Shown: positions 17,901 through 27,000 of the stretch, piece after piece | How the letters are laid out: every line of letters begins with the position of its first letter | Numbering within the stretch: position 1 is the stretch's first letter | Program-made: the position numbers and the translations under genes | The notes under the pieces: model-generated | Seen by the model: only the letters and a program-made list of their open reading frames with translations | Databases searched by the model: none | What the model was told of the DNA's origin: nothing | Source: JAFKKF01 sp035651055 | GTDB taxonomy: Bacteria > Pseudomonadota > Alphaproteobacteria > Rhizobiales > Kaistiaceae | Direction of reading: 5' to 3' | Assembly: GCA_035651055.1 (NCBI GenBank) | Contig: DASRGK010000087.1 | Span: 1-54,521 of the forward strand | DNA length: 54,521 nucleotides

Positions 17901-19460
17901 TCAGATCTCTCCGACGGCCTTTTCGGCCGCGGCAATCTCGGCCTGGCGCCTGGCGATCATGTCACCGATCGGCGGCCCCTTGAAGCGCCGGTTCTCGAAC
18001 GCGAACCAGACGATCGCGGTGAGGATGAAGAAGCCGACCGTGATGTAGAGCGCCCAGTCGTTCGGCGGCTGCACGCCGATGATGAAGATGAGGATCATCG
18101 CGGCCACCGAAAGGACGGCGAACAGCGTGAACACGCCGCGGCCGAGGTTCCACGGTCCCATCTTGTCCCACTTCGGCGTGCCCCAGGCGAGAAGCCCGAG
18201 GACGATCGGGAAGGTGAAGGAGAGGAACAGGAAGATGACCGTGCACGAGACGACGATGGTGTAGGCCGAGGTCCCCGCCACCGAGACCAGCGACGACCCC
18301 CAGACGAAGAGGACCGAAAGGACCGAGGCCGTCCAGATTGCCGCCACCGGCGTGCGGTAGGTCGGGCTGACCCGCGACAGCGCCTTCGAGCCCGGCAACC
18401 CGCCGTCGCGCGCAAACGCGAAGATCATGCGCGAGGCAGAGGTGACCGTCGCCAGACCGCAGAGGAGCTGGGCGAGGAAGACGACGATGTAGACGAATTC
18501 CTTGACGGCACTGCCGACCCGTTGGTCAAAGCCCCAGAAGAAGACGTTCCAGCCCTGCGCCGCCGCCTGGTCCATGTCGGGCACCATGAGGACGAAGGCG
18601 CAGAGGAAGATGTAGCCGAAGATGGCGGACCAGATGACCGACATGACCATGGCGCGCGGCACCGAGCGGGCCGCCTTCATGGTTTCCTCGGACGTATGCG
18701 CCGAGGCGTCATAGCCGGTGATCGTGTAGATCGGCAGCAACAGGCCGAGGAGGAAGACCCACGAATCGGACACCGCCGGCCACACCCCGCCGCCGGCATC
18801 GCCGGAATAGTTCTTGAACGTGAACAGGCGGCTGAAGTCCCAGGTCTCGGCCGAGATCAGGCAGACAACCGCGATCAGGATCGCGCCGCCGAAAATCAGC
18901 CAGCCGGAGAAGTCGGTGAGCTTGGCCGTGAGCCGGATGCCGAGGTGGTTGATGAGCGCCTGACCGCCGGTGATGATGACGAGGAAGATCGTCTGGTTGG
19001 TCAGGTTGTTCTCGATCCCGAGCATCGCGCCGAAAGCGCCGACGAAGAACGTCCAGGTGCCGACATTGATGGCGCCGAGCACGGTGATGAGGCCGAGCAG
19101 GTTGAGCCAGGCGGTCACCCAGCCGGTGCCGCGGTTGCCGAGGATCGAGCCCCAGTGGTAGAGGCCGCCCGCCGTGGGATAGGCGGAGCTGATCTGCGAC
19201 ATCGCCACCGCGAAGACCAGCGAGATGAAGCACCCGACCAGCCAGCCGACGCCGATCGAGATGCCCCCGGCGCCCGAGGTGCCTTGGGCGAGCGAATTGA
19301 TGCCGCCGGAGAGAATGCAGATGATCGAGAACGAGACGGCGAAGTTGGAGAAGCGCGACAGGCGCCGCTCAAGCTCCTGCGCATAGCCCATGCCGTGGAG
19401 GACTTTTATGTCCTCGTGCTTGTCGACTTCCGTGTACGAATGCGACTCCAGGTTGCTCAT
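17901..19460 (-). CDS. APC-family amino acid/amine permease
   Basis: 519 residues with about twelve hydrophobic segments. The first helix carries the APC substrate motif FAVSFSIICILSGGINSLAQG (about 39-59), then SSAYPTAGGLYHWGS, the loop typical of the amino acid/choline (ACT, GABA permease-like) subgroup. The C-terminal tail is charged and cytoplasmic. AGGAG precedes the ATG. Together with the glutamine-synthetase-like ligase and aldehyde dehydrogenase downstream it would supply an amine or amino acid for gamma-glutamylation. The substrate cannot be fixed by eye; GABA, putrescine or ethanolamine are all possible. Confidence 0.9.
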   Translation of the reverse strand: MSNLESHSYTEVDKHEDIKVLHGMGYAQELERRLSRFSNFAVSFSIICILSGGINSLAQGTSGAGGISIGVGWLVGCFISLVFAVAMSQISSAYPTAGGLYHWGSILGNRGTGWVTAWLNLLGLITVLGAINVGTWTFFVGAFGAMLGIENNLTNQTIFLVIITGGQALINHLGIRLTAKLTDFSGWLIFGGAILIAVVCLISAETWDFSRLFTFKNYSGDAGGGVWPAVSDSWVFLLGLLLPIYTITGYDASAHTSEETMKAARSVPRAMVMSVIWSAIFGYIFLCAFVLMVPDMDQAAAQGWNVFFWGFDQRVGSAVKEFVYIVVFLAQLLCGLATVTSASRMIFAFARDGGLPGSKALSRVSPTYRTPVAAIWTASVLSVLFVWGSSLVSVAGTSAYTIVVSCTVIFLFLSFTFPIVLGLLAWGTPKWDKMGPWNLGRGVFTLFAVLSVAAMILIFIIGVQPPNDWALYITVGFFILTAIVWFAFENRRFKGPPIGDMIARRQAEIAAAEKAVGEI

Positions 19461-19873
19461 TGGCCGCTCCTGTCAGGATTGCCCCGTGGACCGCGGCGGC
19501 CCGGCGCCGCGGCAATACCGATCGATGTCAGGTGAGCGCGAAGATGGCGGCCGACGGCGCGGGCCGTCGGCATGAGTCCTTCGGCCGACGCGACGGCGTC
19601 CGCCCGGAGCAACAATGCCGGCCTCTCGTCAATGGCGAGAAGCGTCCCCATCCAAAGCCCCTCGGCGACCGCACGCCGTCTTGCGGAGCCCTCCTCCGAC
19701 TCGGGGCAGCAGTCGCCAGCGCCGGGAAAGCTGGCAGGACTCCCGATTGCCGTCAAATTGGATCGACCCTGCCGGAAGCCGCCCGGAGCGATGCGGCACA
19801 GGCGGCTATGCGGCAATCTCTTCCCCGGACAGCGGTTTCGCCTTGTTTCACGCAGGTGTCACAGAGGCTTGTG
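19461..19873. other. Divergent intergenic region
   Basis: About 410 bases between the leftward permease and the rightward CorA-like gene. A leftward frame of about 119 codons crosses it (19457-19816), but it has no similarity I recognise and would run into the permease ribosome binding site, so I do not accept it. The region should hold both promoters. I see no convincing riboswitch or operator. Confidence 0.5.
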
Positions 19874-20947
19874 ATGCTTCCGCCGGCCCTCGCGGCGGAG
19901 GCCGCCGACCCGTTGATGAACGCGCACGCCGAGCCTTTGAAAACCTCTCCCCGCCCTGTGGCAAAGGGGCTCGAGGAAGTGTTGCCCGGCCTCGTCTGCG
20001 GCTACCGTTTCGCGCGCGAGGGCGCGAGGCCGATCGCCGCCGGACCCGGCGATGCGGAGGCGACCGAAGGCGAGTGGCTCTGGCTCCATGTCAACCTCGC
20101 CGACATGCGCTGCCGGACGTGGCTGGCGCGGCAGCCGCTGCTCTCGCCAAGCGGGCTCGAATACCTGCTCGGCAAGGACGATACGATCTCGATGAGCGTC
20201 CGCGGCGGGCAGATCTGGGGCGTGTTCTTCGACCTGCGGCACGAGCTTGCCGTCAGCGACGAGGATTTCGGCCCTCTCCGCTTCGCCGCCGCCGACCGCA
20301 TCCTCGTCACCGGCCGCCGCACGCCGCTGCGCTCGGTCGAGGCGGTCCGCGAACAGCTGCGCGGCGGCCGCAGCTTCGCCTCGCCGGTCGAACTGCTGGC
20401 CGGACTCTGCGAGCAGATCGCGGTCGCCCTCGATACGACAGTCGAGAGACTGGCCGACAAAGTCGACCAGGTCGAGGACAAGCTCATCAAGGACCGCCTC
20501 CACGACGACCGGCAATTGCTCGCCGTCGCCCGCCTGACTTCGGTCCGCATCCATCGCCGTCTGAGCGGGATTCGCTCGGCGCTCCGCCGGCTGCAGGCCG
20601 AGGAGGACGGCACCTCCGGCACCGCTCTTGCCGCCGCCACGGCCCACCTGATACTGCGCTTCGACGATGTCGACCACGCGGTCATCGAGCTGCGCGACCG
20701 CGCCCGCCTCCTCCAGGACGAACTGGGCGTCCGCCTCGCGGAGCAGACCAACCGCCAGCTTCGCATCCTCTCCGTGCTCACCGCCCTCTTCCTGCCGCCG
20801 ACGCTGATCTCCGGTCTCTTCGGCATGAACGTCACCGGCCTGCCCTTCTCGGCAAGCGGCGGGGCCTTCTGGTGGGTGATCGGGCTGATCGGCCTCGTCT
20901 GCGCCTTCACGCTCTGGGCGCTGTGGCGGACCGGCGTCCTGAAGTAG
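19874..20947 (+). CDS. CorA/ZntB-family divalent cation channel or transporter
   Basis: 357 residues from ATG 19874, which has AGAGG seven bases upstream; ATG 19916 is a second candidate and would remove 14 residues. The long N-terminal cytoplasmic domain (WLWLHVNLADMRCRTWL, then ELAVSDEDFGPLRFAAADRIL) leads to a predicted coiled-coil with ERLADKVDQVEDKLI and ends in two membrane helices. The loop between them has FGMNVTGLPF, i.e. the GMN motif that forms the pore entrance. The general look, with VNLAD and the short GMN-VTGLP loop, is closer to ZntB than to Mg2+-CorA. Zn2+ or other divalent ion transport is therefore inferred. Confidence 0.9.
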   Translation: MLPPALAAEAADPLMNAHAEPLKTSPRPVAKGLEEVLPGLVCGYRFAREGARPIAAGPGDAEATEGEWLWLHVNLADMRCRTWLARQPLLSPSGLEYLLGKDDTISMSVRGGQIWGVFFDLRHELAVSDEDFGPLRFAAADRILVTGRRTPLRSVEAVREQLRGGRSFASPVELLAGLCEQIAVALDTTVERLADKVDQVEDKLIKDRLHDDRQLLAVARLTSVRIHRRLSGIRSALRRLQAEEDGTSGTALAAATAHLILRFDDVDHAVIELRDRARLLQDELGVRLAEQTNRQLRILSVLTALFLPPTLISGLFGMNVTGLPFSASGGAFWWVIGLIGLVCAFTLWALWRTGVLK

Positions 20948-20953
20948 CTGCGC

Positions 20954-21616
20954 TCAGCACTTCCGCGCCAGGGTCATGCCGTCGCCGAGGGGCAGGAGCA
21001 CGGGATCGACGCGGGTATCACCGGCGATCCGGCGGTTGAGGTCGCGGATGACCTTCACCCCGCCGTCGCGCGCTTTCGGGTCGGCCACCCGTCCATCGCG
21101 GAGCATGTTGTCGAAGGCGATGACGCCGTTCCGCCGGACGAGCGGCAGCGTCAGTTCGTAGTATTCCGGGTATTCCGACTTCTCCGCGTCGATGAAGGCG
21201 AGGTCGAAGCTCCCCTGCCGGCCCTCCTGCGCCAGCTTCCTCAGCGTCTCGATCGCCGGTCCGAGGCGCAACTCGATCTTCCCGCCGACGCCGGCCTTGT
21301 CCCAGTGCCGGCGGGCAATGGCGGTCCATTCGGCACTGACATCGCAGGCGATCAGCTTGCCGTCGGGCGGCAGCGCCAGCGCGACCGCGAGCGCGCTGTA
21401 GCCGGTGAAGGTGCCGACCTCGAGCGCGGCCCTGGCGCCGATCAGCCGGGCAAGGAAGGCCAGGAAATGCCCCTGCTCCGGCGCGATCTGCATCTGGGCG
21501 TTGGCCATCTTGCCGGTGAGCACACGCAGTTCGGCGAGCACCGGATGCTCGGGCGGATGGTTGGCGACGATGTAATCGTTGAGCCGGTCGTCGAGGCCGA
21601 TCGAGCCGCGGGACAT
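20954..21616 (-). CDS. Class I SAM-dependent O-methyltransferase (CCoAOMT-like)
   Basis: 220 residues. The family landmarks are EQGHFLAFLARLIGARAALEVGTFTGYSA (SAM-binding motif I, GxxxGxSA, about 62-73), LIACDVSAEW, FDLAFIDAEKSEYPEYYELT (metal-binding Asp and active-site region) and the second metal site FDNMLRDG. This matches bacterial homologues of caffeoyl-CoA O-methyltransferase, which methylate catechol-type hydroxyls with Mg2+. GGAG lies before the ATG. It faces the CorA gene across 6 bases. The natural substrate is unknown. Confidence 0.9.
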   Translation of the reverse strand: MSRGSIGLDDRLNDYIVANHPPEHPVLAELRVLTGKMANAQMQIAPEQGHFLAFLARLIGARAALEVGTFTGYSALAVALALPPDGKLIACDVSAEWTAIARRHWDKAGVGGKIELRLGPAIETLRKLAQEGRQGSFDLAFIDAEKSEYPEYYELTLPLVRRNGVIAFDNMLRDGRVADPKARDGGVKVIRDLNRRIAGDTRVDPVLLPLGDGMTLARKC

Positions 21617-21647
21617 GTCCTACTCCTTCACGGAAAGCCCGACTTTA

Positions 21648-23039
21648 TCATGCCGGGGAAGGCGATCGGGCGGCGGCGCGCCGCCGCCATTCCGCCGCAT
21701 AGCCGGCGAGGTCGACCTCCAGCGGCGGAGTGGGCGGGCCGTCCGCCTCGTCATCGGGACGGGCGGCCGGGCCGAGCGCCAGCAGCGCCGCGCCGTCGGT
21801 CGTACCGGTCGCGTCGGGGCGGCCGATGACCGCACGCCCGGTGAGGCTTGCCAGCGCGCCGAGGAACAGTCCGTTACGGGCAAACGGGCCCTCGACGATC
21901 GAGGCGCCGTCGGCTCCGGCGAGCCCGAGGCAGGTGTCCGTGACGAGCGCCGCATAAAGGCTCGCCGCGGCGGTCCGCATGCCGGGGGCGAGGCCTGCCG
22001 GATCCTGCGTCCAGTTTCCGGTGCGCCGCCCGAACGGGCCGGTGCCGCGGGCAAAGCTCGGGAGCGCCATGATCCGCTCCGCGATCACGCGCTCGATGTC
22101 CGCGGCGCCCGGCTCCGCCGCCTGGCCGGCAAGCTCGGCGAACTCCCGCCCGGCCATGAAGCGGGCGGAGGGAACCGCACGGCCGAGCGCATCGACATTG
22201 GCAAGGCAGTCGCGCGAGGCGTCGAGCTTCTCGATCGAGCCGCCCGGCGCGAAGACTACCATCCACGTCCCGCTCGAGAGGACGGCGAAGGGGGGCTTCC
22301 GCGCGACGATGTGCGGATAGAGGCTGGCATTGCTGTCGTGGATGCCGGCGAGCACGCGGCAGGTCGGCGAGAGGCCGGTCGCCTCCGCGATTTCCGGCCG
22401 GATGCGGCCGACCACCTCCCACGGCTTGGCGAGCCGCGGGAAGCGCTCGACCCAGCCCTCGCTGCTGGCCAGGCGCGAATAGGTGCCGACGCGCGGATTC
22501 CACATGTCGGTGTGGCAACCGAGCGAGGTCGCCTCGGCGACCCGCTCGCCGGTCAGCCGCCAGACCCAGTATTGCGGATAGGGAAGGATCGTGTCGGTCC
22601 GCGCCCATGCCTCCGGGAAAACGCGCGCCTGCCAGTAAAGCTGCCGCCCGGCATTGAGGCCGTTGGGCAGGTCCGGCGACAGCGTCTCGGAGAAGGCGCC
22701 GCGATCCATCGTGTAGTCGACGCGAACCGCTTCCGGGCCGTCGTGCTCGTAGTCGAGCACCGGCAGCGCCAGTTCGTCGCCGGCGAGGAGCGCGAAGGCG
22801 GCGCCGTGGGTGGTGGTCGAGATGGCCACGATCTCGGCGCCGGCGCGGAACGCCGACAAGCCGTCGAGCAGGAAGGCCCAGATGCGCTCGACGTCGTAAT
22901 GCGGATAGGGACCGTCGCGGAGGACGGCATTGCCCGTCGTCCGGACGGCAAGCGCCTTGCGGGTATCGAGGTCGACCAGGGCGAGCTTGACGTTCGACTT
23001 GCCGATGTCGAGGACGGCGACCGCCGGGACCCGTTCCAT
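21648..23039 (-). CDS. rhaK: L-rhamnulokinase
   Basis: 463 residues. It is a FGGY-fold sugar kinase: AVLDIGKSNVKLALVDLD at the N-terminus is the phosphate-1 loop, and STTTHGAAFALL, AGIHDSNASLYPHI and the ATP-binding SSGTWMVVF follow. It phosphorylates L-rhamnulose to L-rhamnulose 1-phosphate. It is the last gene of the leftward rha operon, 5 bases after rhaU. The frame stays open far upstream through rhaU, but ATG 23039 is where similarity begins. In Rhizobium leguminosarum RhaK has also been reported to be needed for rhamnose uptake by the ABC transporter, so a double role here is plausible. Confidence 0.93.
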   Translation of the reverse strand: MERVPAVAVLDIGKSNVKLALVDLDTRKALAVRTTGNAVLRDGPYPHYDVERIWAFLLDGLSAFRAGAEIVAISTTTHGAAFALLAGDELALPVLDYEHDGPEAVRVDYTMDRGAFSETLSPDLPNGLNAGRQLYWQARVFPEAWARTDTILPYPQYWVWRLTGERVAEATSLGCHTDMWNPRVGTYSRLASSEGWVERFPRLAKPWEVVGRIRPEIAEATGLSPTCRVLAGIHDSNASLYPHIVARKPPFAVLSSGTWMVVFAPGGSIEKLDASRDCLANVDALGRAVPSARFMAGREFAELAGQAAEPGAADIERVIAERIMALPSFARGTGPFGRRTGNWTQDPAGLAPGMRTAAASLYAALVTDTCLGLAGADGASIVEGPFARNGLFLGALASLTGRAVIGRPDATGTTDGAALLALGPAARPDDEADGPPTPPLEVDLAGYAAEWRRRAAARSPSPA

Positions 23040-23044
23040 CGCCT

Positions 23045-23362
23045 TCAGTCCATGTGGAAGACCGGAACGAGCGGCACCGCGACCGGCTCGTTGTCCGGCT
23101 TCGTCACCATGATGTCGGCCATGTGCGCCCACCAGCGCTTCATCACCGGGTGCTTCGGCAGGTCGTCCATGGCGTGATCGGACCGGCGCCACAGCACGCC
23201 GAAGAGCGTGCCGGAGTCGCGGTCGAGGAAGATCGAATAGTCGGAAATCCCGGCATCGCGGAGCAGTTCCGCCAGTTCCGGCCAGATCTCGTCGTGGCGG
23301 CGGCGGTACTCCGCCTCCATGCCCGGATTGAGCTGCATGCGGAAGGCGTATTTCTCGCTCAT
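23045..23362 (-). CDS. rhaU: L-rhamnose mutarotase
   Basis: 105 residues, the normal length for this enzyme. The active-site histidine lies in RRHDEIWPEL (about 21-30), with DYSIFLD, WRRSDHAMDDL and the paired tryptophans of VMKRWWAHMADIM, all hallmarks of the RhaM/RhaU dimeric fold. It interconverts alpha and beta anomers of L-rhamnose so that the isomerase sees the right form. It sits between rhaQ (6-base gap) and rhaK. Confidence 0.95.
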   Translation of the reverse strand: MSEKYAFRMQLNPGMEAEYRRRHDEIWPELAELLRDAGISDYSIFLDRDSGTLFGVLWRRSDHAMDDLPKHPVMKRWWAHMADIMVTKPDNEPVAVPLVPVFHMD

Positions 23363-23368
23363 CTGCGG

Positions 23369-24412
23369 TCAGAACCTCCTGGCGCGGCCGAACAGCCGCG
23401 GGATCGCGATCACCGCGATGAGGAGCGCGCCGATATAGACGCTCACCACCTGCCCCGGGATGTTGTTGAGCGACATGCCGAAGGTGACGAGGCCGAGGAC
23501 GAAGACGGCGAGCACGACGCCGAGGATCGAGCCGACGCCGCCGGCAATCGAGACGCCGCCGAGGATCACCATGGTGACGATGTCGAGCTCCCAGCCGACG
23601 GCGATGTTGGAGCGCATCGAACCGAGACGCGCGGTGAGCAACGCCCCCGCCAGCCCGGAGAGAATGCCGGACAAGACGAAGAGGAGGAAGATGAGCCGGT
23701 TGACCGGGATGCCGGAGAAGCGGGCCGCGACCGGGTTCGAGCCGATGGCGAAGAGCTCGCGCCCGACCCGCGTCTTGTGGAGGAAGATGCCGAAAATCAC
23801 GGCAAGCACGAGGAAGATCAGGAACGACAGCGGCACCGGCGGGACGAACAGCCACGAAATGCCGGTCTCCTGCATCTTGATGAAATAGCTCTGGCCGAGA
23901 TCGAGATAGCCGGCGGGATATTTCGTCTTAGCCTGGTCGCCGAGGATCACCTGGGTGATGCCACGGAAGAGCGACATGGTGCCGATGGTGACGACGATCG
24001 ACGGCAGGCCGGCATAGGTGACGAGGAGGCCGTTGAAGGCGCCGCAGAGGAGCCCGATGAGGATCGCCACGGCGAACAGTTCGAGCGGGCCGAAGCCGGC
24101 CTCGGCGGCATAGCCGATCCCCATCGCGGCGAGCGCGACGATCGCCGCGACCGACAGGTCGATCTGGCGGACGAGGATGAGAAACGCCATGGCCAGCGCG
24201 ATGATCGCCTTCTCGGAGAAATTGAAGGTCGCGTCGGCGAGGTTGAAGACGTCGAGGAAATAGGGCGACACCATCGTGTTCACGACGATGGTCACGGCCA
24301 GCAGAATGACGAGGATCACCTCCCAGCGGAGGAGCACGTCCCGGATGCGCCGCGGCGGCGCGTCGAGGACGGTGTAGCGGCTCTCCGCCGGAAGCGGCGC
24401 CCCGACGTTCAC
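23369..24412 (-). CDS. rhaQ: L-rhamnose ABC transporter permease RhaQ
   Basis: 347 residues, nine to ten predicted membrane helices. The BPD_transp_2 family motif reads LAMAFLILVRQIDLSVAA (about 72-89), and the conserved cytoplasmic loop appears as ILGGVSIAGGVGSILGV near 285-301. A soluble N-terminus of about 30 residues precedes the first helix. The ATG overlaps the rhaP stop by 4 bases (ATGA), so the two permeases are translationally coupled and probably form a heterodimeric channel. Confidence 0.92.
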   Translation of the reverse strand: MNVGAPLPAESRYTVLDAPPRRIRDVLLRWEVILVILLAVTIVVNTMVSPYFLDVFNLADATFNFSEKAIIALAMAFLILVRQIDLSVAAIVALAAMGIGYAAEAGFGPLELFAVAILIGLLCGAFNGLLVTYAGLPSIVVTIGTMSLFRGITQVILGDQAKTKYPAGYLDLGQSYFIKMQETGISWLFVPPVPLSFLIFLVLAVIFGIFLHKTRVGRELFAIGSNPVAARFSGIPVNRLIFLLFVLSGILSGLAGALLTARLGSMRSNIAVGWELDIVTMVILGGVSIAGGVGSILGVVLAVFVLGLVTFGMSLNNIPGQVVSVYIGALLIAVIAIPRLFGRARRF

Positions 24413-25410
24413 GCCGGCACCTTCCGTCCGAGGCGGCGCGCCTCGGGCAGGATCAGCTTGTCCGGCCGCTGCTCGGCGCGGGCATTGATGACCACGGCGC
24501 CAAGGATGACCGCGCCGGAGATCGCCATCTGCCAGAACGGGGAAATCTGCATGACCGGCAAGGCCGTCATCACGATGCCGAGGAAGAGCGCGCCGAGGAG
24601 GGTGCCGGGGACGGTGCCGACGCCGCCGCCGATCGAGACGCCGCCGATGACGCAGGCGGCGATCACGGTCAGCTCATAGCCGTTGGCGATCTCGGAATAG
24701 GCGACGCCGTAGCGCGCCACCCAGAGGTAGCCGCACAGGCCCGAGACGGCCCCGCTGATGCCGTAGGCGAGCAGCTCCTGCCGGCGCTGGTCGATGCCGC
24801 AATAGCGGGCGGCGACCGGATTGCCGCCGACGGCATAGAGGGCCCGCCCCGGGCGGCTGTAGTTGAGGAAGACGTAGAAGAGGACCGAGACGACGATGGC
24901 GATCCAGACCGGCGTCGTCAGGCCGAAGACGACGAGCTTCGGGAATGCCTGGAATTCCTCGCCCATTTCCGAGGCGTTCACCTGGTCGCCGCCGGCGATG
25001 ATGATGATCATGCCGCGGTAGATGGCGAGCGTGCCGAGCGTGACGACGATCGGCGGGATGCCGAGGAAGGCGATCAGCCCGCCATTGAGGAGCCCGAGGA
25101 GGAGGCCGACGAGAACGCCGGCGGCGATCATCAGGACGAGCGGCGTTTCCGGATAGTACTGGCTGATCAGCGCCGCGATCATCCCCGACAGGGCGAGGTT
25201 GGCGGCGACCGACAGGTCGATGCCGCGCGTCAGGATGACCACCATCTGCGCCAGCGCCATCATGAACAGGACCGAGGTCTCGGTGAGGAGGTCGCTGATG
25301 TTCTCCCATTCGAGGAAGACGGGCTGGTAAGCGCCGATCGCGGCGACCCCGACGATGAGGATGCCGGCGAGGATCAGCTCGCGGAATTTCATCAGGGCGC
25401 GGAGGGTCAC
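24409..25410 (-). CDS. rhaP: L-rhamnose ABC transporter permease RhaP
   Basis: 333 residues from a GTG at 25410 that overlaps the rhaT stop (GTGA) and has AGGGAGG just upstream; the ATG at 25392, six codons in, is the alternative. Typical motifs are LAQMVVILTRGIDLSVAANL and CVIGGVSIGGGVGTVPGTLLG. It is the partner of RhaQ in the RhaSTPQ importer. Confidence 0.92.
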   Translation of the reverse strand: MTLRALMKFRELILAGILIVGVAAIGAYQPVFLEWENISDLLTETSVLFMMALAQMVVILTRGIDLSVAANLALSGMIAALISQYYPETPLVLMIAAGVLVGLLLGLLNGGLIAFLGIPPIVVTLGTLAIYRGMIIIIAGGDQVNASEMGEEFQAFPKLVVFGLTTPVWIAIVVSVLFYVFLNYSRPGRALYAVGGNPVAARYCGIDQRRQELLAYGISGAVSGLCGYLWVARYGVAYSEIANGYELTVIAACVIGGVSIGGGVGTVPGTLLGALFLGIVMTALPVMQISPFWQMAISGAVILGAVVINARAEQRPDKLILPEARRLGRKVPA

Positions 25411-26909
25411 GCGGCCTCCCTGTGGGCGCCGGTGGCGGCGCCGACGATGCCCTCGGCGCTCCACGCGCCGCGCCTGAACTCGTCGACGATGCGGCCCTCC
25501 TTCATGACGATGACGCGGTCGGCGAGGCCCATCACCTCGGGCAGTTCGGACGAGATGAGGATGACGGCAAGGCCGTCGGCGGCCAACTCGCCGATGAACT
25601 CATGCACGGCGGCCTTGGAGCCGATGTCGATGCCCTTGGTCGGTTCGTCGAGGACGATGACCTTGGGATGGGTGGCGAGCCACTTGGCGATGACGACCTT
25701 CTGCTGGTTGCCGCCCGACAATTCGCCGAGCCGTTGCTCCCAGTTGGCCGCCTTGATCGCCAGCCGGTTACCGAGGCGGCGCGTCTCGTCGCGCTCGGAG
25801 GCGCGCGACAGGAAGAGACCGCGGACGTGGCGCAGGAGATTGGCGAGCGTGATGTTCTCGCGGATGCCGAGCGACAGGATCGCGCCCTGGTCCTGGCGGT
25901 CCTCGGGCACGTAGGAAATCCCGGCGGCGATTGCGTCGGAGGGCGAGGCGATGGCGATTTCCCTTCCCTCCAGGACGACCTTGCCGCGGGTAATCGGGGT
26001 GATCCCGAACAGCCCCTGCATCGCCTCGGTGCGGCCGGCGCCGATCAGGCCGTAGAGGCCGAGAATCTCACCCTTCCGCAATTCGAAGCTGACGTCGGCA
26101 TATTCGGTGGCGTTGGAGAGGCCCTCGACCTTGAGGATGACGTCGCCGATCGGGACGTCGCGCTTGGGGAAGACCTGGTCGACCGGACGGCCGACCATCA
26201 TGCGCACGAGCTGCGGCGGGGTGACGCCGGAGATCGGACCGTCGCCGACCTTCTCGCCGTCGCGCAGGCACACGAAATCGTCCGCGATCCGGAAGACCTC
26301 GTCGAACTTGTGGCTGATGAAGACGACGGCGCGGCCTTCGGCCTTCAGCTGGGCGACGATGCGGAAGAGGTCGTCGATCTCGTTCGCCGACAGGGCCGCG
26401 GTCGGCTCGTCCATGATCACCACCTGCGCCTCGTGCGACAGGGCGCGGGCAATCTCGACCAGATGCTTCTGCGCCACCGACAGGCGGCGGAGCGGATAGG
26501 CGGCCGGGATCGGCGCATCGATACGCTTCAGGAGCTCAGTCGCGCGGGAGCGCATCTCCGCCCAGTCGACCATGCGGGCGCCGCCGACCGGCATGTGGCC
26601 CATGAAGATGTTCTCGGCGACCGACAATTCGTCGAACATCACCGTTTCCTGGTGGATGGCGGCGATGCCCGCCGCCCAGGCATCGCGCGGCGAGGAGAAA
26701 TGCCGGGCGGCGCCGCCGATCCGCACCTCGCCCTCGTCGGGCCGGTAGATGCCGGTCAGGATCTTGACCACGGTCGACTTGCCGGCGCCGTTCTCGCCGA
26801 TCAGCGCCGTGACGCGGCCAGGATGGAGCGTCAGGCTTACATTGTGCAGCGCCCGGACGCCGGGAAAGCTCTTGGAGACGCCGGAAAGGGTGAGGATCGG
26901 CTCAGACAC
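25407..26909 (-). CDS. rhaT: L-rhamnose ABC transporter ATP-binding protein RhaT
   Basis: 500 residues with two ATPase domains. Domain 1: Walker A GENGAGKST at about 37-45, LSVAQKHLVEIARAL, VVIMDEPTAAL. Domain 2: degenerate GLIGAGRTE, then LSGGNQQKVVIAKWL and VIVLDEPTKGID, the layout of the RbsA class. It energises rhamnose import. A perfect 12-bp stem-loop separates it from the binding-protein gene upstream. The protein closely parallels the ATPase at 10568-12097, but the two operons belong to different transporters. Confidence 0.93.
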   Translation of the reverse strand: MSEPILTLSGVSKSFPGVRALHNVSLTLHPGRVTALIGENGAGKSTVVKILTGIYRPDEGEVRIGGAARHFSSPRDAWAAGIAAIHQETVMFDELSVAENIFMGHMPVGGARMVDWAEMRSRATELLKRIDAPIPAAYPLRRLSVAQKHLVEIARALSHEAQVVIMDEPTAALSANEIDDLFRIVAQLKAEGRAVVFISHKFDEVFRIADDFVCLRDGEKVGDGPISGVTPPQLVRMMVGRPVDQVFPKRDVPIGDVILKVEGLSNATEYADVSFELRKGEILGLYGLIGAGRTEAMQGLFGITPITRGKVVLEGREIAIASPSDAIAAGISYVPEDRQDQGAILSLGIRENITLANLLRHVRGLFLSRASERDETRRLGNRLAIKAANWEQRLGELSGGNQQKVVIAKWLATHPKVIVLDEPTKGIDIGSKAAVHEFIGELAADGLAVILISSELPEVMGLADRVIVMKEGRIVDEFRRGAWSAEGIVGAATGAHREAA

Positions 26910-26941
26910 GGCAGTCCGGCGGGATCGGGGAGTTGAGCGCA

Positions 26942-26971
26942 GTCATGGCCGGAGATTAGTCCGGCCATGAC
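26942..26971 (-). promoter_or_regulatory. Perfect stem-loop between rhaS and rhaT
   Basis: GTCATGGCCGGA (26942-26953) pairs with all 12 bases of 26960-26971 around the loop GATTAG. It begins 29 bases after the rhaS stop codon on the transcribed strand and has no T-run after it, so a role in rhaS mRNA stability or partial termination is more likely than full termination. Confidence 0.65.
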
Positions 26972-27000
26972 CAATTCGTCATCGCAAGAAGGTCGCGGGA

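Noticed and set aside
19457..19816. 119-codon leftward frame upstream of the permease gene
   Set aside because: No similarity, no start signal, and its end covers the permease ribosome binding site.
23040..23855. N-terminal extension of rhaK
   Set aside because: The frame is open through rhaU, but rhaU is a recognisable gene in another frame and kinase similarity starts at 23039.
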